Source of the DNA: Phenylobacterium sp. RIFCSPHIGHO2_01_FULL_69_31 | Lineage (GTDB): Bacteria; Pseudomonadota; Alphaproteobacteria; Caulobacterales; Caulobacteraceae | Length of the DNA stretch: 41,161 bases | NCBI RefSeq assembly: GCF_001824475.1 | Contig: NZ_MHXN01000023.1 | Location: forward strand, 94,198-135,358 | Reading direction: 5' to 3' | Part shown: positions 9,373 to 16,604 of the stretch, piece after piece | Position numbering within the stretch: position 1 is the stretch's first letter | Layout: the number at the start of each line of letters is the position of its first letter | Program-made: the position numbers and the translations under genes | Notes under the pieces: model-generated | What the model was told of the DNA's origin: nothing | Databases searched by the model: none | The model's input: only the letters and a program-made list of their open reading frames with translations

Positions 9373-10449
9373 ATGACCTTGTTCGATTCTCCCGCCTTCG
9401 AGGGCCATGAAGGGATCCACGCCTTCTCGGACGAAAAGACCGGGCTGAAGGCGATCATCGCCGTTCACTCCACCGCTCGCGGCCCCGCGGCGGGCGGTTG
9501 CCGCATGTGGCCCTATGCCAGCGCGGCCGAGGCCCTGGACGATGCGCTGAAGCTGTCGCGGGCCATGTCCTACAAGAACGCCATGGCCGACCTGGACCTG
9601 GGCGGCGGCAAGTCGGTGATCATCGGCGACAGCCGCACCCAGAAGACGCCCGCCCTGTTCGAAGCCTTCGGCCGTGCGGTCGAGGACTGCGGCGGCAAGT
9701 ACTGGACGGCCGAAGACGTCGGCGTCTCGGTGGCCGACCTGCAGAACGCCCGCAAGCACACGAAGTACGTCGCCGGCCTGGAGGGCCATCCCGCCGCCTC
9801 GGGCGACCCGAGCCCGGTCACCGCCGAGGGCGTGTTCCGCGGGGTGCGCCTCTGCGTGGAGCGGGGCCTGAAGCGCGACTTAGGCGGCGTCCGCGTGGCG
9901 ATCCAGGGCGTGGGCTCCGTCGGGGGCTACCTGGCGCGCAAGCTGCACGCGGCGGGCGCGAAGCTTGTGCTGACCGACGTGAACGCCGAGGCCCTGCGCC
10001 GCGTGGCGGCCGAGACCGACGCGCAGATCGTGGCCCCCAGCGCCATCTTCGATGCCGATGTGGACGTCTTCGCCCCTTGCGCCATGGGCGGCGCGATCAG
10101 CCTCGACACCCTGCCGCGCATCCGGGCGAAGATCATCGCCGGCGCCGCGAACAACCAGCTCGCCGACGCCGAGGCCGGCCGGGAGGTGTTCAAACGCGGC
10201 ATCCTCTACGCGCCCGACTACGTCATCAACGGCGGCGGCATCATCAACGTGGCCGGCGAGATCCGGGCGCTTGAGCGGGGCGAAGCCTTCGATCCGGCCT
10301 GGGTCGACGCCAAGCTGGACCGCCTGGCCTTGACGCTCGAGGAAGTGCTGGAACAGGCGCGCTCCGAGCGCCGCCCGACCAATGAGGTGGCCAACCAGAT
10401 CGCCCGCGCGCGTATCGTCGGCGCGGCGGAGAAGCGGGCGGCGGCTTAA
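9373..10449 (+). CDS. Leu/Val/Phe-type amino-acid dehydrogenase
   Basis: NAD+-dependent oxidative deaminase of the Glu/Leu/Phe/Val dehydrogenase superfamily, 358 residues, as expected for leucine or valine dehydrogenase. The N-terminal domain has GPAAGGCRMWPY and the two catalytic lysines K68 (SYKNAMADLDLGGGK) and K80. The Rossmann domain begins with VAIQGVGSVGGYLARKL, and the asparagine-rich GAANNQLAD and APDYVINGGGIINV motifs close the cofactor site. It interconverts a branched-chain or aromatic amino acid and its 2-oxoacid. The stop codon overlaps the convergent efflux-pump stop by 4 nt. Substrate choice cannot be read from sequence alone. Confidence 0.92.
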   Translation: MTLFDSPAFEGHEGIHAFSDEKTGLKAIIAVHSTARGPAAGGCRMWPYASAAEALDDALKLSRAMSYKNAMADLDLGGGKSVIIGDSRTQKTPALFEAFGRAVEDCGGKYWTAEDVGVSVADLQNARKHTKYVAGLEGHPAASGDPSPVTAEGVFRGVRLCVERGLKRDLGGVRVAIQGVGSVGGYLARKLHAAGAKLVLTDVNAEALRRVAAETDAQIVAPSAIFDADVDVFAPCAMGGAISLDTLPRIRAKIIAGAANNQLADAEAGREVFKRGILYAPDYVINGGGIINVAGEIRALERGEAFDPAWVDAKLDRLALTLEEVLEQARSERRPTNEVANQIARARIVGAAEKRAAA

Positions 10450-11939
10450 GACTGCCCCCGACGAGCGTTGCTGAGCAACACCAGCGCCGCGACTGCTGCG
10501 CCCGCCGAGATGGCCGCGCAGACCACGGTGACCGCCTGCATCGCGCGGACGAAGGCCGCCCGGCTGTCGGCCAGCAGCGCCGCACCGGCCTGACCGCCGA
10601 TCCGCTCGGCCTCCGCGACCGCCATGCCGAACGAGGCGTGGTCCGTGGCGGGAGCGAAGGCCTGGTAGATCGCCACGCCCAGGCTGCCCAAAAGGGCGAT
10701 GCCCATGACACCGCCGAACTCCGAGCCTGTCTCGGAGATGGCGCCCGCGCCGCCGGCCCGTTCGGGCGGGGCGGCGTTCAGGATCAGGTCGGACGTCAAG
10801 ACGAAGGTCGGGCCCAGCCCGATCGACATCACCACGCAGCCGGCCACGATCGCCGGCAGGCCGCCCCAGGGCGCCAGGCTGAGCAGCACGAACCCGGCCG
10901 CCATGAGGGCGAACCCGCCCGCCACCACCCGTGACGGTCGGCCCCGGCTGACAAACCAGGGCGAGGCCATGGAGCCCACCGTGGTCGCTGCGGCGGACGG
11001 AAGCTGCCAGAGCCCCGCCTCCAGCGGCGAGAGCCCCAGCACCAGCTGCAGGTACTGGGCGATGAACAGGAAGGTTCCGAAGATCACCAGGCAACCCATC
11101 ATGTTCATGGTCAGGGCGGTCGAGAACGTCTTCGACCGGAACAGCGCTAGGTCGATCAGGGGGTCGGTCAGCCGCTGCTGGCGACGAACGAAGCCGAAGG
11201 CCAGCAAAGCGCCGAGCAAAATGCTGCCCCCCGCCAGGGTCGAAGGACCATGTTCGGCCAGGTGCTTGAGGCCATAGACCATCGCCAGCACCGCGGTCAG
11301 TGACAGGCCGGCGCTGAGCAGGTCGGGCCGGCCGGCGTTGGGGTCCTTGTACTCCGGCAGCAGGATGGGCGCGGCGATCAGCACCAGGACCATGACGGGC
11401 ACGGCCAGCAGGAAGACCGATCCCCACGGAAACCACTGCAGCAGCACCCCGCCCAGCACCGGCCCGATAAGGCCGCCCGCGGCGTAGCCGGTGCCCCAGG
11501 CGCCGATGGCGACGGTGCGCTGCCCTTCGTCCTGGAACATGTGGCGGATCAGCGAGAGCGTGGATGGCGCGATGGTGGCTCCGGCCACGCCCAGCAGGGC
11601 GCGCGCCGCGATCAGGGCCTCGGCGGTGGGGGCAAGGGCGGCGATCACCGAGGCGGCGCCGAACGCCGCGGCGCCGAACATCAGGATCCGCCGCCGACCG
11701 ATCCGGTCCCCCAGCGTCCCCATGGTGATCAGCCAGCCGGCGACCATGAAGCCATAGATGTCGACGATCCACAGCAACTGGGTGGCGCTGGGCGCCAGGT
11801 CGGCCGAAAGCGAGGGAACGGCCAGGTTCAGGACCGTGAGATCCATGGAATAGAGCAGGCAGGGCAGTACGATCAGCGCCAGGCCGATCCACTCCCGGCG
11901 GGTCGCCTTTGCGGGCGGCGTGTCAGCCATAGCGGTCAT
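10446..11939 (-). CDS. MFS multidrug efflux transporter, DHA2 (EmrB/QacA) family
   Basis: Proton-driven drug exporter, about 497 residues with some 14 hydrophobic segments, typical of DHA2. Motif A between TM2 and TM3 is seen as GTLGDRIGRRRILM, with the motif-C-like region ALLGVAGATIAPSTLSLI and GPVLGGVLLQWFPW. Residue D in YSMDLTVLNLAVP (TM1 motif D1) fits the family. Three nearby start codons exist; the ATG at 11939 is spaced 4 nt from GAGGAG and is preferred over GTG 11945 and ATG 11930. It is divergent from no gene, and its promoter must lie within 11940-11990. The substrate is unknown. Confidence 0.93.
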   Translation of the reverse strand: MTAMADTPPAKATRREWIGLALIVLPCLLYSMDLTVLNLAVPSLSADLAPSATQLLWIVDIYGFMVAGWLITMGTLGDRIGRRRILMFGAAAFGAASVIAALAPTAEALIAARALLGVAGATIAPSTLSLIRHMFQDEGQRTVAIGAWGTGYAAGGLIGPVLGGVLLQWFPWGSVFLLAVPVMVLVLIAAPILLPEYKDPNAGRPDLLSAGLSLTAVLAMVYGLKHLAEHGPSTLAGGSILLGALLAFGFVRRQQRLTDPLIDLALFRSKTFSTALTMNMMGCLVIFGTFLFIAQYLQLVLGLSPLEAGLWQLPSAAATTVGSMASPWFVSRGRPSRVVAGGFALMAAGFVLLSLAPWGGLPAIVAGCVVMSIGLGPTFVLTSDLILNAAPPERAGGAGAISETGSEFGGVMGIALLGSLGVAIYQAFAPATDHASFGMAVAEAERIGGQAGAALLADSRAAFVRAMQAVTVVCAAISAGAAVAALVLLSNARRGQS

Positions 11940-11978
11940 GCGCACTCCTCGTCCTGGCGAGGACGTACGACGTCAGGG

Positions 11979-12002
11979 CGATCCGACATGTCACCCGGAT
12001 CG
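11979..12002. repeat. 7-bp inverted repeat at the end of the radical SAM operon
   Basis: CGATCCG (11979-11985) and CGGATCG (11996-12002) pair perfectly around a 10-nt loop that includes the stop codon of the last small membrane-protein gene. There is no T-run on either strand, so it may be a weak terminator or an operator for the efflux pump; neither is proven. Confidence 0.35.
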
Positions 12003-12248
12003 CGGGCGATTTGCCTGCCAGCTCTTCCAGCCGTTGACCAGCAAGACCACGCCGGCCGCGGTAGGCAGGCCGCCGACGATCACGGCTATGGCCAGGATGA
12101 AGGTGCTGAGCCCGGCGTCTTCGCCGCGGATCAGCGAAACCAGGCCGCCGCCCCCGAACACGAGCGTGCAAGATCCGCACAGGAGCACCATGAGCCCGCC
12201 GACGGCGACCAGGGCGCCGGCGACGAAACGGGTCAGCCGATCGCTCAA
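11991..12248 (-). CDS. Small two-TM membrane protein B (tandem paralogue)
   Basis: An 85-residue membrane protein with two hydrophobic segments (about 7-38 and 46-72) and a basic C-terminus. The first segment contains LMVLLCGSC (Cys24, Cys27) and the second GGLPTAAG. These match LCGGC and GGVPAAIG in the neighbouring upstream gene, so the two are tandem duplicates. The start is a TTG at 12248 overlapping the upstream TGA as TTGA; a GGAGAG lies 8 nt upstream. No ATG or GTG start gives the same product, so this gene is easily missed. Function is unknown; context ties it to the Lgt-like and radical SAM genes. Confidence 0.7.
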   Translation of the reverse strand: MSDRLTRFVAGALVAVGGLMVLLCGSCTLVFGGGGLVSLIRGEDAGLSTFILAIAVIVGGLPTAAGVVLLVNGWKSWQANRPRSG

Positions 12249-12523
12249 GAGAATGTCTCTCCCGGCGGCGGGCGGCGGCGCAACTCCCGGCCGACGAGGA
12301 ACAGGCCAAAGCCGATGGCGGCCGGCACGCCGCCAAGGGCCAAGGGAATCAGCATCGTTCCGGCGTCGTTCGGGTGGGCTATCGCGTCGACGAAGAAGAC
12401 CGCGAAGAAGATGGCGCCGCAGCCGCCGCACAGCGCCATGATCAGGACGCCGACCGCTATCAGCGCCGCGCCGACAAAGGCGCGGACGGGTCCGGGCGAG
12501 CCCGGCGGTTGGACCTCGCTCAT
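12245..12523 (-). CDS. Small two-TM membrane protein A (tandem paralogue)
   Basis: A 92-residue membrane protein with two hydrophobic segments (about 13-46 and 57-78), a Cys pair LCGGC at 31-35 inside the first segment and a basic tail RELRRRPPPG. Its ATG overlaps the radical SAM stop as ATGA, so translation is probably coupled. It is a paralogue of the next gene downstream, sharing the Cys pair and the GGVPAAIG motif. I do not recognise the family. A role as membrane partner of the radical SAM/Lgt-like enzymes is inference from operon position only. Confidence 0.75.
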   Translation of the reverse strand: MSEVQPPGSPGPVRAFVGAALIAVGVLIMALCGGCGAIFFAVFFVDAIAHPNDAGTMLIPLALGGVPAAIGFGLFLVGRELRRRPPPGETFS

Positions 12524-13956
12524 CGGGCCTGACCTTTCCTCAGGGCTTCCGCCCCGGCGGCGCCGGGCCGGTAGAAGGTGTTGAAGGTGTCGAAGGGGAT
12601 GATCGTCCCGTCCGGCTGCACGAAGTGGACGCAGCTGCGCTTCACCGTGCCGAGATCGAAGTTGAAGCGGTCCAGGAACTGGCTGACCACGACCCGGAAG
12701 GTGTTCTCGTAGGCCACCTCCTGCGGCACGGCCGCCTCGGGCAGGCAGCACAGCAGGCTGGCCAGCTTCTCCGACGTATTGCCCTGGGCTGTGGAGAGCG
12801 ACAGCAGTTCGAACACCTGCCGGCGCAGTTCCGGATAGCTCTCGAAGGTCACTGTGTTGGGCGCGGCCGCCACGAAGAGGTCGCGGGGCAGCATGGCCGT
12901 GACCGGCCGGACCTCGCGGCCGTTGCGCAGGCCGTAGCCGATGCAGATCTGGTCCGGGTTGCAGGGCAGGGGGATCAGGTCGTCCAGCTCGAAGACGCCC
13001 GCCTCGGCGATCCGGCGGCGCACCTCGGTCAGGACGATCCGGTGCCGCTTGGCGTCGAAGCCGTCGTTGCGCCCGGCGTCCTGGATCGGCTGGAAGGTGA
13101 CGCCCCGTACGCAGCGCCAGTCCAGGGCGAAGCGGACGATGTCGGCGATCTCGTCGTCGTTGACGCCCTTCTTCAGCGTCACGACCAGGGTCGTGGAGAT
13201 GTTGTTGCGCTCCAGCGCCTCCAGCGCCTCGATCCGCACGCGGGTCAGGTCGGCGCCGCGCAGCTCCATGAGGGCGTCGCGCTTCAGGCTGTCGAACTGC
13301 AGATAGACCTCGAAGCCCGGCATGTAGCCCGCCAGCCGCTCGGCGAAGCCGGCCTCCCGGGCGATGCGCAGGCCGTTGGTGTTGATCATCAGGTGCCGGA
13401 TCGGCCGGGCCTTGGCCGCGTCGAGAATGTCCCAGAACTGCGGGTGGATCGTCGGCTCGCCGCCCGAGAGCTGGACTAGGTCGGGCTCTCCCTCGGCGGC
13501 GACGATGGCGTCCAGCATCCGCGCGATCTCGGCCAGCGGCCGGTGCGCCTCGCGCTTGACGGAGCTGTCGGCGAAGCAGACCGGGCAGGAGAGGTTGCAG
13601 GCCTCGTTCACCTCGACGATCGCCAGGCACGAATGCTGCTCGTGGTCCGGGCAGAGGCCACAGTCGTAGGGGCACCCGTGGTCGGTGCGCGTGGCGACGG
13701 ACAGCGGCCGATCACCCGGCTTCAGCCAGTCGCGCTGGGACTTCCAGTAGTCGATGTCGTCGGCGATCAGGGTCTTCTGCACCCCGTGCTCGCGGCACCG
13801 CTTGAGGTAGAAGACCGCGCCGTCCTCGCCGATCACCTTCGCAGGGACCAGCGCCAGGCAGGTCTCACACAGGCTCGTGGTCTGCCCCAGGAACAGATAG
13901 GGCGCCGCCTTGCGCACGCTCCCGGGCGAGGCTTGCGCGATAGTAGACCCATCCAT
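12520..13956 (-). CDS. Radical SAM protein resembling the Tes/MJ0619 (tetraether synthase) group
   Basis: Multi-cluster radical SAM enzyme, 478 residues from the ATG at 13956 (a GTG at 13974 is possible). Seen, numbered from that ATG: an N-terminal Zn/Fe site C30-E-T-C33 with C54-R-E-H; an auxiliary-cluster motif C95-PYD-C99-GL-C102 with C110; and the radical SAM CX3CX2C motif C120-NLS-C124-PV-C127. LQLSGGEPTIHP follows, and further Cys lie in PCNPDQIC, LLCC and RSCVHF near the C-terminus. This arrangement is that of the MJ0619/Tes family, whose archaeal members join lipid chains by C-C bond formation. The start lies inside the Lgt-like gene (92-nt overlap), which strongly couples the two. 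The bacterial substrate is unknown. Confidence 0.88.
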   Translation of the reverse strand: MDGSTIAQASPGSVRKAAPYLFLGQTTSLCETCLALVPAKVIGEDGAVFYLKRCREHGVQKTLIADDIDYWKSQRDWLKPGDRPLSVATRTDHGCPYDCGLCPDHEQHSCLAIVEVNEACNLSCPVCFADSSVKREAHRPLAEIARMLDAIVAAEGEPDLVQLSGGEPTIHPQFWDILDAAKARPIRHLMINTNGLRIAREAGFAERLAGYMPGFEVYLQFDSLKRDALMELRGADLTRVRIEALEALERNNISTTLVVTLKKGVNDDEIADIVRFALDWRCVRGVTFQPIQDAGRNDGFDAKRHRIVLTEVRRRIAEAGVFELDDLIPLPCNPDQICIGYGLRNGREVRPVTAMLPRDLFVAAAPNTVTFESYPELRRQVFELLSLSTAQGNTSEKLASLLCCLPEAAVPQEVAYENTFRVVVSQFLDRFNFDLGTVKRSCVHFVQPDGTIIPFDTFNTFYRPGAAGAEALRKGQAR

Positions 13957-14632
13957 AGGCGACCAGCCCCCCACACAGCAGGTGGAACAGGTTAAGCGGC
14001 CCGATCAACGGGGGATAGGGCTTGAGGAACTCCCAACCGAAACGGGTGAGCCCGTACCAGATGCACAGGGCGTAGAACCCGCGCCGCATCGCCCACGGCC
14101 TGCGCCGCGCCAGGCCCTCGAGATAGGCGGCGAGGAACAGGCCCATGGCCAGGCTCTCGTAGACCTGCACCGGATGACGTCCGACGCCGTCGCCCAGGTT
14201 CACCGCCCAGGGGAGGTCGGCAGGGGAGCCATAGGTTCCGTCGGGAAGGCCGGCGAACAGGCAGCCCCAGCGGCCGACCACAACCCCGAGCGCGAACGGG
14301 CCCACGAACACGCCTCCGGTGGAGCCCTTGATCCCTCGCGCGGCCTTGTAGACCTCCACGCCCACGATCGCGCCGACCAGGGCGCCGACGACGCTGTGCG
14401 ACAGGGCCGGATCGGCGCCGGCCAGGCTGTTCATCGACCCTGCCAGCCAGGCGCCCGGGACGGCGCCGGCGGCCAGGGCCGCAAAGTAGCCGCCGCCCAC
14501 CTTGCCCGCCACCTGCTCGGTCAGGCCCTTCAGCCGCCAGCGATAGAGGACCACGCTCAGCGCCAGGCCCGCGCCCCAGGCCGCCAGGTCGAAGGCGGTG
14601 TGCGCCCAGGCGGCCGTGGGGACATCGATCAT
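13865..14632 (-). CDS. Lgt-like (prolipoprotein diacylglyceryl transferase family) membrane protein
   Basis: Integral membrane protein of 255 residues with about seven hydrophobic segments. It resembles prolipoprotein diacylglyceryl transferase: G120-RWGC-124 with AGLPDGTYGSPADLPWAVNL, then R152-HPVQVYES. In true Lgt the first motif is GRIGNF; here the invariant Asn is Cys124, so this is a paralogue of the GRxGC type rather than the housekeeping enzyme. A role in transferring or recognising diacylglyceryl or phosphatidylglycerol units is inference. The last ~26 residues are a soluble tail encoded in the region that also encodes the radical SAM N-terminus in another frame. It starts 9 nt after the GNAT gene. 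Confidence 0.85.
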   Translation of the reverse strand: MIDVPTAAWAHTAFDLAAWGAGLALSVVLYRWRLKGLTEQVAGKVGGGYFAALAAGAVPGAWLAGSMNSLAGADPALSHSVVGALVGAIVGVEVYKAARGIKGSTGGVFVGPFALGVVVGRWGCLFAGLPDGTYGSPADLPWAVNLGDGVGRHPVQVYESLAMGLFLAAYLEGLARRRPWAMRRGFYALCIWYGLTRFGWEFLKPYPPLIGPLNLFHLLCGGLVAYGWVYYRASLARERAQGGALSVPGADHEPV

Positions 14633-14641
14633 GGCCGGCGA

Positions 14642-15220
14642 TCAAGCGCAGGGATTCGCCCGCCGCGCCAGCCAGGCCTCGCGGTCCAGGCGCCAGACCT
14701 GCGACTGGCCCATGCCGCTCACATACTCCCGCGGCTCGACGGCGATCAGTTCGGCGCCCTGCTTCTCCTTCACCCGGGCCGAAGCGCGGTTCTCGACCGC
14801 GTTCGTCAGGTAGAGGAAGGGCCAGCAGAGGGCCTCGAAGGCGTAGGCCGTCACCGCCTCTGCCGCCTCGGTGATCAGGCCCTGGCCGTGCAGGTCGGGC
14901 GCCAGCCAGAAGCCGCGCATGTCGCGAGTCTTGCCGTCGAAGGGCCACAGGTCGATGCGGCCGACCAGTTCGTCGTCGCCGCCCTTCAGCGTGATCGCCC
15001 AGAAGAATCGTTCCCCACGCGCCCGACGGGCCAGGCAGTCCGCCATGTTCGTCGCAGCGGCGTCGTCGGGGTATGGCCACGGAACGCCGGCGTGCAGCCA
15101 GCGCACCACCGCCCAGTTCGGGAAGATGCGCTGCACGGCGTCGACGTCGCGCAGTTCGTAGGGTCGAAGGATCAGCCGCGCGGTTTCCAGCACGGGCGTC
15201 GGGGGCAAGGGATCAGTCAT
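14642..15220 (-). CDS. GNAT family N-acetyltransferase (RimJ/RimL-like)
   Basis: A 192-residue acetyltransferase. The start ETARLILRPYELRDVDAVQRIF is typical of the RimJ/RimL-type GNAT subfamily (Acetyltransf_3). The acetyl-CoA loop is in GFWLAPDLHGQGLITEAAEAV, and ENRASARVKEKQGAELI is the C-terminal motif. In this subfamily, targets include ribosomal protein N-termini, small amines and antibiotics; the target here is unknown. It is the first gene of the leftward operon with the Lgt-like and radical SAM genes (9-nt gap). Its link to that pathway may be functional or only positional. Confidence 0.88.
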   Translation of the reverse strand: MTDPLPPTPVLETARLILRPYELRDVDAVQRIFPNWAVVRWLHAGVPWPYPDDAAATNMADCLARRARGERFFWAITLKGGDDELVGRIDLWPFDGKTRDMRGFWLAPDLHGQGLITEAAEAVTAYAFEALCWPFLYLTNAVENRASARVKEKQGAELIAVEPREYVSGMGQSQVWRLDREAWLARRANPCA

Positions 15221-15443
15221 CTCCGGTCTCTCTGGGAAATGCCGGAGGCCGGGGCGCCTTCCTTCGATCGCATGAGCCCCGGCCGGTCCGGCGGGGGCTC
15301 GTCTGGGAAGGCTAGGCCGCGTCAGTGCGCGCAGAACCGTCCCGACGCCCCGCGAGGGCGGCGCCGTTGGTACCCGACGGTTGCTGGACGGACAGGCGAT
15401 CCATGGCCAGGCACATAGCACGCCGGCGGGCGATGGCCCAGCT

Positions 15444-16604
15444 TCAGGCTGGCGGCGGGGCCGCGGCGCTTGAGCTTACGGTCGGGCGGCGATTGCCGGA
15501 GCGCGCCGGAGGAGCCAGAGGCTCGTGGCCGTCGCTCGGGTCCAGTCGCGCCCGGATCGTGCAGACCACCCCGTCGATCGGGTAGCTTATCCGAACCTCG
15601 CCGTTCAGGTCTGCCGCCAGGCCGCGCTCGATGAGCCGCGTCCCGAAGCCCGCCCGCGTCGGCGGGTTCACCCGCGGCCCGTCGATCTCGCGCCAGGTCG
15701 CCGTGAGCTCCCGGGCGGTGCGGCCCTTCGAGAGAGCCCATTCGAACTCCACCCGGCCGCCGGAGGCCGACAGCGCGCCGTACTTCACGGCGTTGGTGGC
15801 CAGCTCGTGCAGGGCCAGGGCGATGGCGATCGCGGTCTTGGGCTCGAGGCGGACCTTCGGGCCGCGCGTCAACACGCGCTCATCGCCCATGCCCAGGCGG
15901 AAGGGCTGCAGCGCCTGGGCGACGATCTCGCCCAGGTCCGCGCCGGCCCACTGCTCGTTGGTCAGTACGTCGTGGGCCTTGCTTAGCGCCACGATGCGCG
16001 CTGTCAGGCTGTCCCGGGTGGAGAGGGGCGCACCGCCGCTGCGCAGGGTCTGGGTCACGATCGACTGCACGGTGGCGAGGGTGTTCTTCACCCGATGGTT
16101 CAACTCGTTGATCAGCAGGCGCAGGTGGGTCTGGTCCTGCTGCTGACGGTGGATCGCGCCCCGCAGGGTCTCCAGCCGCTCGCGCGCCTCGTACTGGCGC
16201 CGACGGCCGCGCAGCGCCGTCTGTACGATGCTCACCAGGGTGGTGGGGTGGAACGGCCGCTCCAGGAAGCTGACGTTGCCGAGCGCCCGGCCGTACCGCT
16301 CGGCGGCCGGGTTGCGCTCAAGCCCGCCGCCCCGGCGCGCCAGAACGATGACCGGAAAGTCGGACCACGGCGGCTGGGTCTCGACCCACCGCGCCAGCGG
16401 CGAATAGTCGTCTTCCTGCAGTACTTCCTCGACGATCAGGGCGGCGCCGGCCCCGGCCTCGCACTCCCGCCGCACCGCGCCGATGTCGGGGCAGACCTCG
16501 GCGTCCAGGCCCGCTTCGCGGAGCACTGCGGCGGCCACCGCAGCGTCACGGCCGTAGGGCGCTAGGATCAGAACCCGCTCCGGCCCCGAGGCCGCGACGT
16601 TCAT
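15444..16604 (-). CDS. HWE-family sensor histidine kinase with degenerate receiver domain
   Basis: Soluble histidine kinase, 386 residues. Residues 9-130 look like a response-regulator receiver fold, but the usual phospho-Asp strand reads AALIVEEVL (E59/E60), so it is probably not phosphorylated. The HisKA_2/HWE dimerisation helix has the phospho-acceptor H170 in INELNH170RVKNTLATVQSI. The ATPase domain has HELATNAVKYGALS (266-279, N box) and the HWE-type W304-R-E, with GFGTRLI as the G box. The tail is disordered. Its ATG overlaps the KaiC stop as ATGA, so the kinase is a dedicated partner of that KaiC-like ATPase. Confidence 0.93.
   Translation of the reverse strand: MNVAASGPERVLILAPYGRDAAVAAAVLREAGLDAEVCPDIGAVRRECEAGAGAALIVEEVLQEDDYSPLARWVETQPPWSDFPVIVLARRGGGLERNPAAERYGRALGNVSFLERPFHPTTLVSIVQTALRGRRRQYEARERLETLRGAIHRQQQDQTHLRLLINELNHRVKNTLATVQSIVTQTLRSGGAPLSTRDSLTARIVALSKAHDVLTNEQWAGADLGEIVAQALQPFRLGMGDERVLTRGPKVRLEPKTAIAIALALHELATNAVKYGALSASGGRVEFEWALSKGRTARELTATWREIDGPRVNPPTRAGFGTRLIERGLAADLNGEVRISYPIDGVVCTIRARLDPSDGHEPLAPPARSGNRRPTVSSSAAAPPPA

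Noticed and set aside
13865..14632. Calling the Lgt-like gene the housekeeping lgt
   Set aside because: The invariant Asn of GRIGNF is Cys here and the gene sits in a radical SAM operon, so it is better treated as a paralogue.
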